Source of the DNA: Paenibacillus sp. JZ16
Lineage (GTDB): Bacteria > Bacillota > Bacilli > Paenibacillales > Paenibacillaceae
Direction: 5' to 3'
DNA length: 64,000 nucleotides
Assembly (NCBI RefSeq): GCF_015326965.1
Contig: NZ_CP017659.1
Span: 4,654,001-4,718,000 of the forward strand
In this document: in pieces, positions 49,031 to 56,930 of the stretch
Numbering within the stretch: position 1 is the stretch's first letter
How the letters are laid out: every line of letters starts with the position of its first letter
Translations under genes and position numbers: made by a program
The notes under the pieces: model-generated
What the model was told of the DNA's origin: nothing
The model's input: the letters and a program-made list of their open reading frames with translations, nothing else
The model's database searches: none

Positions 49031-50434
49031 ATGCTAGATTTCAAAGAATTAAAAGCCGATGGGAATGATTTTGAATTATTAGTGAGGGAACTGTTATTTA
49101 GTATAGGAATGAAAGTTCATTGGAGTGGAAAAGGACCTGATGGTGGTAAAGATTTGCTCTGCATAGAGACGCTGGATAGCAAATTTCAAAAGATGGAGAA
49201 AATCTGGTTAGTTCAGTGCAAACATTTTGCTCACTCAGAGCGGGCGGTCTCAGTTAATGATTTAGATAGTGTTATTGATTCATGTTCACAACATGGAGCA
49301 AGTGGGTACTTACTTATCTGTTCTACTTTTCCTTCATCTGCAGTTGTTAATCGGTTGGAATCTATTAATGCCCAACATGGACTAAATACTGCTTATTGGG
49401 ATGGTACTACTATTGAAAGATATCTATCTACACCTAAAACATGGCCAATTGCTCAGCGGTTTTTCCCGATTTCCGCCTCTAGTGAAGATTGGAATATATA
49501 TGCGACTGAAAATCCGAATCGTTGGATTATTAATTACAAAGGTTATTATATGCATTTAGCAAACAGAATTGGTTCTTATAGTGACGTGCATTTATCAGCT
49601 ATTCAAGAAAGGATAAAAGAAATAGAGAGTGTACCTTTATCTGAATCGCATATGTTAAGACCTAGAGCACTTCATTATGATGACAAAAACGCTAATTATA
49701 TGTGGTATATTGACTATCTTGTTCCTGATAATGAGGAGCCAAAATATCCAATTGAAACACTGAAGAAAATATTAAGGGATGGTTGGGTGTTTGATGGGGC
49801 ATGCAACTCAGTTGATTTAAGAATTTATAAGTATAATCGGTATAGCGATCATTATGATAAGGATCACTATGATTATTACAGAAATTATTTAGAACAATAT
49901 TATTCTGGTACTGAACGCAAAAAAGAATGGTATGATTTTGAATTCAAACATCGGAGTATTACAGAATCATCTAAACACTTGGAAGTTGAGGAGCATTTTA
50001 ATGATTTAGTAGGTGCATTATCAAGATTGGACTATGTAAAAATACTTAGAGCAACCAATAGCAAAGTAGAGTTTGTTGATTGTTTTAGTGGATACAATAG
50101 TTGGGAAGATATAATGAAGGCTGTTAATTATGAAGCGGATTTATTCCTTTCAGCTAGAATTACATTTATTTCAGAGGATGAGGCAAAGTTAGACAATTTA
50201 TTAAGGAAATTTCCACAACCATTACCTGGGACTTTTACATTCTCTAAAAGATTCGTCTATTATCCTGGATTAGAAGTCCATGAACAACCTGAAGAAGTAA
50301 ACCAGTTAACCATCTCGATAATACCGGCGGTATCAAATCCAAGGGAATTTCGAGTGCAGCTAAATGATTACATTAAAGAGCTTACAGTTGTTATTGAAGA
50401 TGAACTAAAAACCGATGGGAGCCGGATCGGATGA
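49031..50434 (+). CDS. Mrr-like restriction endonuclease-fold protein
   Basis: A 467-residue protein. The N-terminal about 140 residues are an Mrr_cat-type PD-(D/E)XK domain: FELLVRELLFSIGMKVHWSG, then GPDGGKDLLC (catalytic Asp) and IWLVQCKHFAHS (QxK motif, Lys64). ASGYLLICSTFPSS is the usual following strand. The remaining 320 residues are not recognised and may sense the target or infection. The TGA stop uses the first three bases of the ssrA-derived repeat at 50432, so the C-terminus is set at the islet junction and the gene may be slightly truncated or re-ended. Confidence 0.7.
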   Translation: MLDFKELKADGNDFELLVRELLFSIGMKVHWSGKGPDGGKDLLCIETLDSKFQKMEKIWLVQCKHFAHSERAVSVNDLDSVIDSCSQHGASGYLLICSTFPSSAVVNRLESINAQHGLNTAYWDGTTIERYLSTPKTWPIAQRFFPISASSEDWNIYATENPNRWIINYKGYYMHLANRIGSYSDVHLSAIQERIKEIESVPLSESHMLRPRALHYDDKNANYMWYIDYLVPDNEEPKYPIETLKKILRDGWVFDGACNSVDLRIYKYNRYSDHYDKDHYDYYRNYLEQYYSGTERKKEWYDFEFKHRSITESSKHLEVEEHFNDLVGALSRLDYVKILRATNSKVEFVDCFSGYNSWEDIMKAVNYEADLFLSARITFISEDEAKLDNLLRKFPQPLPGTFTFSKRFVYYPGLEVHEQPEEVNQLTISIIPAVSNPREFRVQLNDYIKELTVVIEDELKTDGSRIG

Positions 50435-50512
50435 CATCAAAACTGTCACTATACCCGTAGAAGCTTGTGTTGTCGTTATCTTCGGACAGGGGTTCGACTC
50501 CCCTCGCCTCTA
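50432..50512 (+). repeat. ssrA 3'-end direct repeat (attachment site copy 2)
   Basis: About 81 bp match the tmRNA 3' end from TGACATCAAA to the acceptor stem, with only a few differences (the terminal CGCCTCC is CGCCTCT). The region includes the whole T-arm. It marks the right end of the first islet and the left end of the second. Confidence 0.92.
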
Positions 50513-50518
50513 TATATA

Positions 50519-50546
50519 AAACCCGCTCATTGAGCGGGTTGTTCTC
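50519..50546 (+). terminator. Terminator after attachment copy 2
   Basis: AACCCGCT and AGCGGGTT around CATTG, then GTTCTCATTTT. It has the same position relative to the repeat as the ssrA terminator. Confidence 0.75.
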
Positions 50547-50980
50547 ATTTTAGTGATGAAAATGTAGACCCAATGTAGTCCAAACTTTTTTGCCCCCTCA
50601 TTTTTGAGCTATTCTGTAGTCCATTGGAATTATTGGAGGTTCATAACTTTTGATACGGTTGGCGCTATCATAATCTTGAGGTAGGATATTCCCTTACGAA
50701 GAGTTGCTGGTTGTATTCGAATTCATTTAGCAGCTTTTTAGTTCCCCGCTTCTTGCGAGGTAGTAGTATTGTCTGATTCGTTCAATCGAACTTTCTCTGC
50801 CAAAATCAAATGTTACCCTGAATTTTGTCCCGACATTGGTAATGCCCCAGTGAACAGTTTTGTTTGATGTAAGCGTAGGAGTAAGTTCTGCCACACTCCA
50901 GATTTTACAAAAATTTCTTCCGAACAGTAGAAGATTATAGTAAAATAGTACTATGACTTGATGCTATAGGAGGGTTGATG
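50547..50980. other. Gap before the RloC-like gene
   Basis: About 430 bp without a recognised gene. The last 50 bp contain a plausible promoter (TATAGTAAAATAG region) and the AGGAGG site of the next gene. Confidence 0.35.
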
Positions 50981-53557
50981 ATGAGGACAATTTTAGCGGA
51001 AGTAGAACAATGGATCTCACAACGACCTCGTTGGTTGCAACACGCGGCGTATCTTCTTATTCAAAATAACAATACGCTTACAGAAGACAACTATCGAGAA
51101 CTAATATTATTGTGTAAGGCTGAGGCCCAACTGATTGGCTCCGAAATCAAACCCCAATGTGTTACAGCGGGTAGCATTTCTGTAAAGGAAAGTTCTTTAC
51201 ATCTAAGACTTGACGCTATAAATAGTGTCAGGGGCATAAGCGCCCTTAGTCCCAGAAATCCTTTGGAATTTCACAGTCCACTTACGATTGTATATGGCCA
51301 AAACGGTTCCGGCAAATCAAGCTATGTACGCTTGCTAAAGCATATATCTGGAGCTAAGAAGCCTGGAAAGCTCATGGGGAATGTTTATGTTCAAGAACAA
51401 CAGCCTCAAGACTGTTCTTTTGTCATTACAAAAGATGGTACAAGCCATGAAATTAACTGGACACCGGATGAGGGGCCTCTCAAAGAACTAAGCACAATAC
51501 AACTATACGATACAGATTGCGCTAATGTGTACGTTAATGATGAAAACGAAGTCGCTTACGAACCGTGGATATTGTTGTTTTTCAGCCAACTGACAGACGC
51601 CTGTTTAAAAGTAGGCAAAACTCTCAAACAAGAGATGGAGAATATAGCATTGACAAAGCTTATTCCTCCTGAGGGCAGTTCCGACACAAAAGCTGTTCTA
51701 TGGCTTAAGAAAATTAAGGATACAACTTTAAGTAAAGAAATAGAGGATAATTGTTCGTGGATGGAAACAGATGAAATTGAGCTAAGCACTAAGAGACAAC
51801 AACTGGCCGAGACAGACCCTATTGAAAAAATGAAGCAGTTTAGGACTACTGCGCAAAATATAAAGAAAATACAAAGTATTCTTACGGATATTAGGGACTC
51901 TCTGACTGATGATTCGTGTACTAAGGTTATAGAAGCCCATCTGGACTACTCTATTAAAAGGAAAGCTGCTGAAGAAGATGCCAAGAACGTCTTTGAAGGG
52001 TTGCCTCTTAATGGTGTAGGATCCGACAGTTGGAAATTGCTATGGGAGCAAGCAAGGAATTACTCTGAGCAGCTCGCTTACCCTGATAAGTTATTTCCAT
52101 ACATAGAGACTGACTCAAATTGTGTACTCTGCCAGCAACCACTTTCACCTGAAGCACAAGGAAGGCTAAGCAGTTTTGAGTCCTTTGTAAAAGAATCCCT
52201 TAACAAACAAGCAAAAGCTGCAGAGTCACATTACAATACATTGTTAAAAGCAATTAAAGAAGTACCGTCTGACTCAACATTAGCACTTCATTTTAACTCA
52301 ATAGGCATTACATCAGATGAAGAAAAGCAAGCCATTATTGACTTCTGTGCTATCCTAAAAAAGAGAAGCGAGAGCTTATATGGAGCGACTTCACTAGACC
52401 AACTTTCAAATTTACCGCCAGAAGACTTGTTAAAGTCTTTTGGTGAAACTGCGGCGGCGAAAGAACAACAGGCTGCTGACTACGAAAAATTAGCTCAAAC
52501 AGAAAACAGGGATGAATTGAAGAAAAGCGTAATTGAATTCGAGGCTCGAAGATGGCTTCACCAGAATAAGTCTGTCATTACGGAAAACGTAGAAATGCTT
52601 AGAAAAACAACAAAATATAAAGCAGCTATTGCACTGACTAGTACGCAGTCTTTATCCACCAAGAAATCGTCACTGTCGAACGAGCTAATAACTGCCGAGT
52701 ATATAGAAAGATTTCAAAAGGAGTTGCAAGGTCTAGGAGGCTCTAGAATCAATGTTGAGTTGACTAAAACTAGGGCCGAACGAGGACATATTTATCATCA
52801 GGTGAAGCTTAGAAATTGCCCTCCAAATATTCGGACTTCTGAAGTATTGAGCGAAGGAGAATTCCGAATAGTATCTCTTGCCGGATTTCTTGCTGATGTT
52901 GAAGGTAGTTCGGATAATACTCCTTTCATTTTTGACGATCCAATATCGTCATTAGATCAACTGTTTGAGGAAGCAACAGTTAAAAGAATTGCTAGATTGA
53001 GCTTATCCAGACAAGTGATTGTCTTTACTCATCGCCTCTCATTTCTAACTCTTCTGGAAGATGCGGCTAAAGAATTAAGCATTGATTGCAATGTTACGTG
53101 GCTTAGGGCGGAATCTTGGGGAACTGGTGAATCTGGAGATACGCCTGTATTTGCTAAGAAACCGGACAAGGCGTTAAATCAGCTTTTGAACGATAGACTC
53201 ACTCGAGCTCGTAAGGTTCTTCTCGAACACGGAAGAACAGAATACGATCTATTAGCTAAGGGTATATGCAGTGACTTTAGAATTTTAATTGAACGCTTTA
53301 TTGAAAACGATTTGCTTGGAGATGTTGTGCAACGTTTCAGAAGATCTGTCAACACTATGGGCAAAATACATAAGCTGGCACACATTTCTATAGAGGATTG
53401 CAAACTTTTTGAAGAATTTATGACTAAGTACTCTGCCTATGAACATTCTCAGTCATACGAAACTCCTGTTATGCTACCGGAACCAGATGAACTGAAAGAT
53501 GACATGGAACGAATAAAAATATGGTTAGGTGATTTTAAAAACCGGACTACTGCATGA
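50981..53557 (+). CDS. Rad50/RloC-like AAA ATPase with zinc-hook motif, candidate defence nuclease
   Basis: About 858 residues. Walker A is YGQNGSGKSS (about 106-114). A coiled-coil region is interrupted near residue 381 by SNCVLCQQPL, a CxxC like the Rad50 zinc hook. The ABC signature is VLSEGEF (about 622), Walker B is PFIFDDPISSLD (about 648) and the switch is FTHRLSFL. The C-terminal 170 residues contain Arg767-x3-Glu771 (RILIERFIE) and His801 (KLAH), which can be read as the Arg-Glu-His set of PrrC/RloC anticodon nucleases. RloC joins exactly such an ATPase and zinc hook to a tRNA nuclease. The ATPase call is firm; the nuclease call is inference. AGGAGG lies 7 bp before the chosen ATG. 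Confidence 0.75.
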   Translation: MRTILAEVEQWISQRPRWLQHAAYLLIQNNNTLTEDNYRELILLCKAEAQLIGSEIKPQCVTAGSISVKESSLHLRLDAINSVRGISALSPRNPLEFHSPLTIVYGQNGSGKSSYVRLLKHISGAKKPGKLMGNVYVQEQQPQDCSFVITKDGTSHEINWTPDEGPLKELSTIQLYDTDCANVYVNDENEVAYEPWILLFFSQLTDACLKVGKTLKQEMENIALTKLIPPEGSSDTKAVLWLKKIKDTTLSKEIEDNCSWMETDEIELSTKRQQLAETDPIEKMKQFRTTAQNIKKIQSILTDIRDSLTDDSCTKVIEAHLDYSIKRKAAEEDAKNVFEGLPLNGVGSDSWKLLWEQARNYSEQLAYPDKLFPYIETDSNCVLCQQPLSPEAQGRLSSFESFVKESLNKQAKAAESHYNTLLKAIKEVPSDSTLALHFNSIGITSDEEKQAIIDFCAILKKRSESLYGATSLDQLSNLPPEDLLKSFGETAAAKEQQAADYEKLAQTENRDELKKSVIEFEARRWLHQNKSVITENVEMLRKTTKYKAAIALTSTQSLSTKKSSLSNELITAEYIERFQKELQGLGGSRINVELTKTRAERGHIYHQVKLRNCPPNIRTSEVLSEGEFRIVSLAGFLADVEGSSDNTPFIFDDPISSLDQLFEEATVKRIARLSLSRQVIVFTHRLSFLTLLEDAAKELSIDCNVTWLRAESWGTGESGDTPVFAKKPDKALNQLLNDRLTRARKVLLEHGRTEYDLLAKGICSDFRILIERFIENDLLGDVVQRFRRSVNTMGKIHKLAHISIEDCKLFEEFMTKYSAYEHSQSYETPVMLPEPDELKDDMERIKIWLGDFKNRTTA

Positions 53558-53966
53558 TGTAGCTTGTATGGAGTCTGTCGAATTACGATTTGCAAATATC
53601 AGGGGTTCGACCATGTACTAGCTCAAGCCCCTGATATTCTAAGGCAAGTAGGTGAGGTAACCTGACCCCAGAATTATTGGGATTTTGGAACCGACTTTCT
53701 GATATCGGCAGCAATTAAGGATTTTTTTAGGAGAGGTAGTGAAAACGTGTGTTTATTTGCATTTCTGCGAGAAAACATGGGAAATTGTTTATATTTAGAT
53801 CACCTATTTATTCCTGTTCATATGTTATTGATGAACAGGACCTTTACATAAGTTACCTTCAAAATAAGCAATTATAAAAAGGATCATACTTCGAGCCCAT
53901 GGAGCTCCGGAGCAACTCTCGGAGCACAGTAGCCATCAGAGATATTCCTATTTTTCGTTGGTATCT
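53558..53966. other. Gap with an inverted repeat and a short ssrA-like core
   Basis: ATATCAGGGG and CCCCTGATAT (53596-53639) may terminate the ATPase gene. Inside it, CAGGGGTTCGAC (53600-53611) equals 12 bases of the tmRNA T-arm, perhaps a worn attachment remnant or chance. No gene is seen. Confidence 0.4.
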
Positions 53967-54200
53967 CTATCTCCAAATAATATCCCTCTCATCCACCAAC
54001 TCAATAATCTCCCGAATATCACTTATATTTAAAGCCTCAGCAATTCTTTCGATATGACTAAAGCTGATACTTTCCCGTTTTCCATTGGCAAGTTCACTTA
54101 ATGCAGCGTGCCGTACATCGGATAGTCGGGATAATTCCCGCAAAGAAATATTATGTGCTTTGGTCAATTCCGAGATTTTAACGACAACTTTTTTGCTCAT
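53967..54200 (-). CDS. Xre-family helix-turn-helix regulator
   Basis: A 77-residue single-domain Cro/C1-type protein. The HTH is visible as VKISELTKAHNISLRELSRL, then DVRHAALSELANGKRESISF with SHIERIAEALNISDI. The start follows AGGTGAT. It is divergent from the DUF6809-like gene, and phage or islet regulators of this kind usually control themselves and a neighbour. Confidence 0.85.
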   Translation of the reverse strand: MSKKVVVKISELTKAHNISLRELSRLSDVRHAALSELANGKRESISFSHIERIAEALNISDIREIIELVDERDIIWR

Positions 54201-54352
54201 TATAATCACCTCTTAAAAAGATCGATTTCAACTTGACTATACGCATAAGCGTACCGTATAATAATTTCAATACTGGTACTTGTATGCGTAACAAATAGGA
54301 TTTTGCCAGTGTTTATCGATCTGTATATCATCTGTTAAAGAAGGAGAATCCC

Positions 54353-54619
54353 ATGCCAAACTTCCTGGAATCCCTATATTACGGGCAGTTGAATCCTGTA
54401 GAGAAGGCTGTTTCCACCAACCCTCAGTATCGACAATTGAGCCGGCATATATCCGAGTCCATGGATGCCTGGAAGAAGAGGCTTTCTGACGATGATTTTC
54501 ATGAGCTTGAGGATCTGTTAGATTTATATCGACAAGTGCAGGGGCTTGAAATGGCGGCTTCTTTTACTGATGGTTTCAGACTGGGAGCGATGATGATCAT
54601 CGAGGTATACTCTGAATAG
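54353..54619 (+). CDS. Small DUF6809-like protein
   Basis: An 88-residue acidic helical protein. The pattern LESLYYGQLNPVEKAV, then LSRHISESMDAWKKRL and FTDGFRLGAMMIIEVYS, is that of DUF6809 proteins found in Firmicute mobile elements, often next to Xre regulators. The function is unknown. An AAGGAG site precedes the ATG. It is followed by the terminator at 54647. Confidence 0.7.
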   Translation: MPNFLESLYYGQLNPVEKAVSTNPQYRQLSRHISESMDAWKKRLSDDDFHELEDLLDLYRQVQGLEMAASFTDGFRLGAMMIIEVYSE

Positions 54620-54646
54620 TGTGATCAGTAAGAACACTCATAGACC

Positions 54647-54672
54647 ATAAAGACACGAACCGTGTCTTTTTT
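54647..54672 (+). terminator. Terminator after the DUF6809-like gene
   Basis: AAGACACG and CGTGTCTT around a 3-4-nt loop, followed by a T-run. Confidence 0.8.
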
Positions 54673-54852
54673 AATATCGTAAAATATTGACTATCAGCCC
54701 CTACTTCGGGTATCACAAAATACGAATTTCACACGCATACAGCTCATCATAAGGCATTTTCGCTCTAAATTCCTCCACACAGCAGGAATATTCCCCCCAG
54801 TTTATAGAAATTTCTGTATATAACATCGACTATACATACAAAAGAGGCTTAT

Positions 54853-55416
54853 ATGGACCAAGAGAGATTTATGATCATCGTTAAAGGTGATGACAAGACA
54901 CAGGATGTATCATCATATGAAATGGATCCTCCAGTAGTAAGGATTATATATAAAGGTTCTACCAAGGCTTATCCTTATCAACTCAATGATATACAGTTAC
55001 TGACGCCGACCGTTCAAGACATAACGGAGGATATGGCTGTTTTTCACGATGAGTATCCTTTTTATAATGTAAGACGGGTGCTAGATTTCGGTGCAAAAAT
55101 TCGGGTGTGTTTCAACAATGGGAGTATTCGTACATACGATAGTGGACGTATTCAAGTTAGAAGTAGTACCCAAAATGCTGAAGGGCGTCAGATCCTGGAC
55201 TATTGGCGCGCGATTTCAAAACATGCGAAAAGTGAGGATGAACAGGAGAACAAGGAAGCCTTTTTGGCAAAGCAATTTACAAAACTACATTATGTAGATC
55301 CGAATAGTGCTTTAAGCCAATATCTTCTGAAAAAACCTATAAAGATCGATATTCCGGCTACAAGCGGAGGTAATCATCACCAATTTCAATTTATTAGTTA
55401 CAGTTTTTTCTTTTAA
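54853..55416 (+). CDS. Possible N-terminal fragment of a superfamily I helicase/AAA protein
   Basis: A 187-residue protein of beta-rich look (VVRIIYKGSTKAYPYQLNDI, KIRVCFNNGSIRTYD). It resembles the N-terminal region found before the ATPase domains of some Firmicute helicase-like proteins, but has no Walker motifs. It ends in HHQFQFISYSFFF, and TAA-C-GTTCGAC joins it directly to an ssrA-derived repeat. A near-identical end (HHRFYFISYRLPF, TAA-T-GTTCGAC) occurs before the repeat at 60624. It may be a truncated gene or a short islet-specific gene. GAGGCTTAT is a weak ribosome binding site. Confidence 0.5.
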   Translation: MDQERFMIIVKGDDKTQDVSSYEMDPPVVRIIYKGSTKAYPYQLNDIQLLTPTVQDITEDMAVFHDEYPFYNVRRVLDFGAKIRVCFNNGSIRTYDSGRIQVRSSTQNAEGRQILDYWRAISKHAKSEDEQENKEAFLAKQFTKLHYVDPNSALSQYLLKKPIKIDIPATSGGNHHQFQFISYSFFF

Positions 55417-55417
55417 C

Positions 55418-55442
55418 GTTCGACTCCCCTCGGTTCCATCAT
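55418..55442 (+). repeat. Short ssrA T-arm/acceptor repeat (attachment copy 3)
   Basis: GTTCGACTCCCCTCG, then GTTCCATCAT. The first 15 bases equal the tmRNA T-arm 3' side; the acceptor part has diverged. A terminator (ACACCATCC/GGATGGTGTTTTT) follows at 55449-55479, as with the other copies. Confidence 0.7.
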
Positions 55443-55448
55443 AATGAA

Positions 55449-55480
55449 CACCATCCGCATGAGGATGGTGTTTTTGTTTT
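55449..55480 (+). terminator. Terminator after attachment copy 3
   Basis: ACACCATCC and GGATGGTGT around GCATGA, followed by TTTTGTTTT. Confidence 0.85.
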
Positions 55481-55528
55481 ATATTAATACTATAGGCTAG
55501 AACATGTCGTACAGATGGAGTGAAATCG

Positions 55529-55990
55529 ATGAATCATAGTCATGATGGAGAGGAACCATTGATAACGGTACTCAATATGGATGGTCAACAACTAACACCA
55601 TGTTTACCCCATCGGGCTTGGCGGGAAGTTGAGCGATCGCGAGCTGTCTGGATTGATGAGCAGACGATCCAATTGCTTTATAATCCGTTCTTATTTCGGG
55701 ACTATCGAAAAGCTGCACTGAAACGAGATCATCACACTTGTTTGTGGTGCGGACGACACGCCACGACCGTGGACCATATTATCCCCTCAAGCAAAGGCGG
55801 CTCGGATCTTCCGCAAAACCTGATCGCTTCATGCAGCGAATGCAATACGAAACGAGGAAACCGTTCTGCATTGTCCTATCTCAAAGAAAACGCACACTCT
55901 GTTCCAAATCTTATGAAGCTTTGCTGGCGTATCTTTATAGCTAAATACAGATACAGACATCGTCAAATAAAAAAAGGGACACTTGAGTAA
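55529..55990 (+). CDS. HNH endonuclease
   Basis: About 153 residues. The HNH/zinc motif is complete: HHTCLWCGRHATTVDHIIPS (CxxC then DH) followed by SKGGSDLPQNLIASCSECN with the second CxxC and N. Such small HNH proteins are common in phages, islets and restriction loci. The ATG at 55529 follows GGAG at 8 bp; the upstream GTG overlaps that site. It is the only intact gene of islet 3. Its role (defence or a mobile nicking enzyme) is not decided. Confidence 0.85.
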   Translation: MNHSHDGEEPLITVLNMDGQQLTPCLPHRAWREVERSRAVWIDEQTIQLLYNPFLFRDYRKAALKRDHHTCLWCGRHATTVDHIIPSSKGGSDLPQNLIASCSECNTKRGNRSALSYLKENAHSVPNLMKLCWRIFIAKYRYRHRQIKKGTLE

Positions 55991-56000
55991 AAGCTTAGAT

Positions 56001-56287
56001 TTATGATTTGGGAATCGTGGTGCAGTGACCTTCAATGATCGCAGCCGTTTGTTGACGATCGAATTGATGGTTAACCATATCCACTGTAAAATTTTCGGCT
56101 TTCTTGCATCCATCTTGAAGTGCAGGCCATTAAAGCGTATGAGTACAACCAGTGCTGTAAAAGCAGTCCATTTGTTTGCGTTATGGACTGTGTCGCCTTA
56201 ATCCAGTCCAATTTGCTTCAAAGCATCAGTCATGGTTATACCGAGGCTGTTGCCGAGTTTGGTCACTTTCCGTTCCATCTCAATCAT
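56001..56287 (-). pseudogene. Collapsed MazE-like antitoxin / Doc toxin remnant
   Basis: Read leftward, the first part is an AbrB/MazE antitoxin start: MERKVTKLGNSLGITMTD, then LKQIGLD. An in-frame TAA and GDTVHNANKWTAFTALVVLIR follow, the last matching the active-site HxxxANKRTA region of Doc (death-on-curing) toxins, with Arg changed to Trp. NGLHFKMDARK and, after a frameshift, AENFTVDMVNHQFDRQQ complete the Doc C-terminus. A deletion joined the antitoxin to the toxin middle. It is not functional. Confidence 0.75.
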
Positions 56288-56442
56288 CCTGTTCATTAGA
56301 TTTCCTTCTTATCATCATATTCAATTGTTATAACATAAATTCATAAAATTGGAAAACTATAGGGTATAAACTTTCTAATGTAGGTAGATATGAAAGCGGA
56401 GATATTACCTTTATGCCAGTGGGTAGCGCAGGGTCATCAATA

Positions 56443-56645
56443 GCCCATGTACCGGGATGAGGGCTCAACTTTAGTGGGATACGCTGTCTAGTCTCCGCCT
56501 GGGGCTAGTTGAAGAAGACAATCAGGCTGACCTGAAGGGAATCCGGTGACAGGGAGTCTCTAGGGTGACATCAAATCTGTCACTACACCCGTAGAAGCTT
56601 GTGTTGTCGTTATCTTCGGACAGGGTTCGACTCCCCTCGCCTCCA
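56443..56645 (+). repeat. Long ssrA 3'-half repeat (attachment copy 4)
   Basis: About 203 bp copy the 3' part of ssrA from GCCCATGTACCGGG to the acceptor end, nearly identical, with continued identity through CATACATA. One G of the T-stem is missing (CAGGGTTCGAC), and the tag frame and 5' half are absent, so it is not a working tmRNA. It is much longer than copies 2, 3 and 5, which suggests origin from a recombination event involving a whole ssrA end. Confidence 0.95.
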
Positions 56646-56653
56646 TACATAAA

Positions 56654-56684
56654 AACCACAATCGCATGAGATTGTGGTTTTTTG
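56654..56684 (+). terminator. Terminator after attachment copy 4
   Basis: AACCACAATC and GATTGTGGTT around a 6-nt loop, then TTTTTGC. Confidence 0.85.
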
Positions 56685-56775
56685 CTATGTTCAATCAAAA
56701 GTGTAAAATCCTTAGCTATAAGTTGCAACAGGCAAGACACCTCACTCAAAGAGTGTCAAATGCACGTTATCCTGA

Positions 56776-56807
56776 AGAAGGACCTACAGGTCCTTCTTTT
56801 TTTGCTT
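56776..56807 (+). terminator. Intrinsic terminator in the leader of the ABC transporter operon
   Basis: GAAGGACCT and AGGTCCTTC with a short loop and a run of seven T. It lies 125 bp upstream of the ABC ATPase start and downstream of the islet-left DNA. It may end a lost gene or act as an attenuator for the operon. Confidence 0.7.
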
Positions 56808-56817
56808 TCTTTTTTTC

Positions 56818-56846
56818 TGACATTTGTCATAACCGGCTTGTGACAA
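56818..56846. promoter_or_regulatory. Dyad upstream of the ABC/two-component operon
   Basis: TGACATTTGTCA is an inverted repeat, and TTGTCA...TGACAA forms a second dyad with it. A TATAAT hexamer lies about 40 bp downstream in CTCAATATAATGAGG. The place fits binding by the linked LuxR-type response regulator. The assignment is inferred. Confidence 0.45.
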
Positions 56847-56930
56847 CCCACACTAATTGGTTTTCGCGCTTTCTCAATATAATGAGGACATCAAGGAACG
56901 AAAGAAGAAATTAGCGGAGGTTAGTACAAA

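Noticed and set aside
56443..56645. A second working tmRNA gene
   Set aside because: It lacks the 5' half, the tag frame and one T-stem base, so it cannot form the tRNA-like domain. It is a partial duplication.
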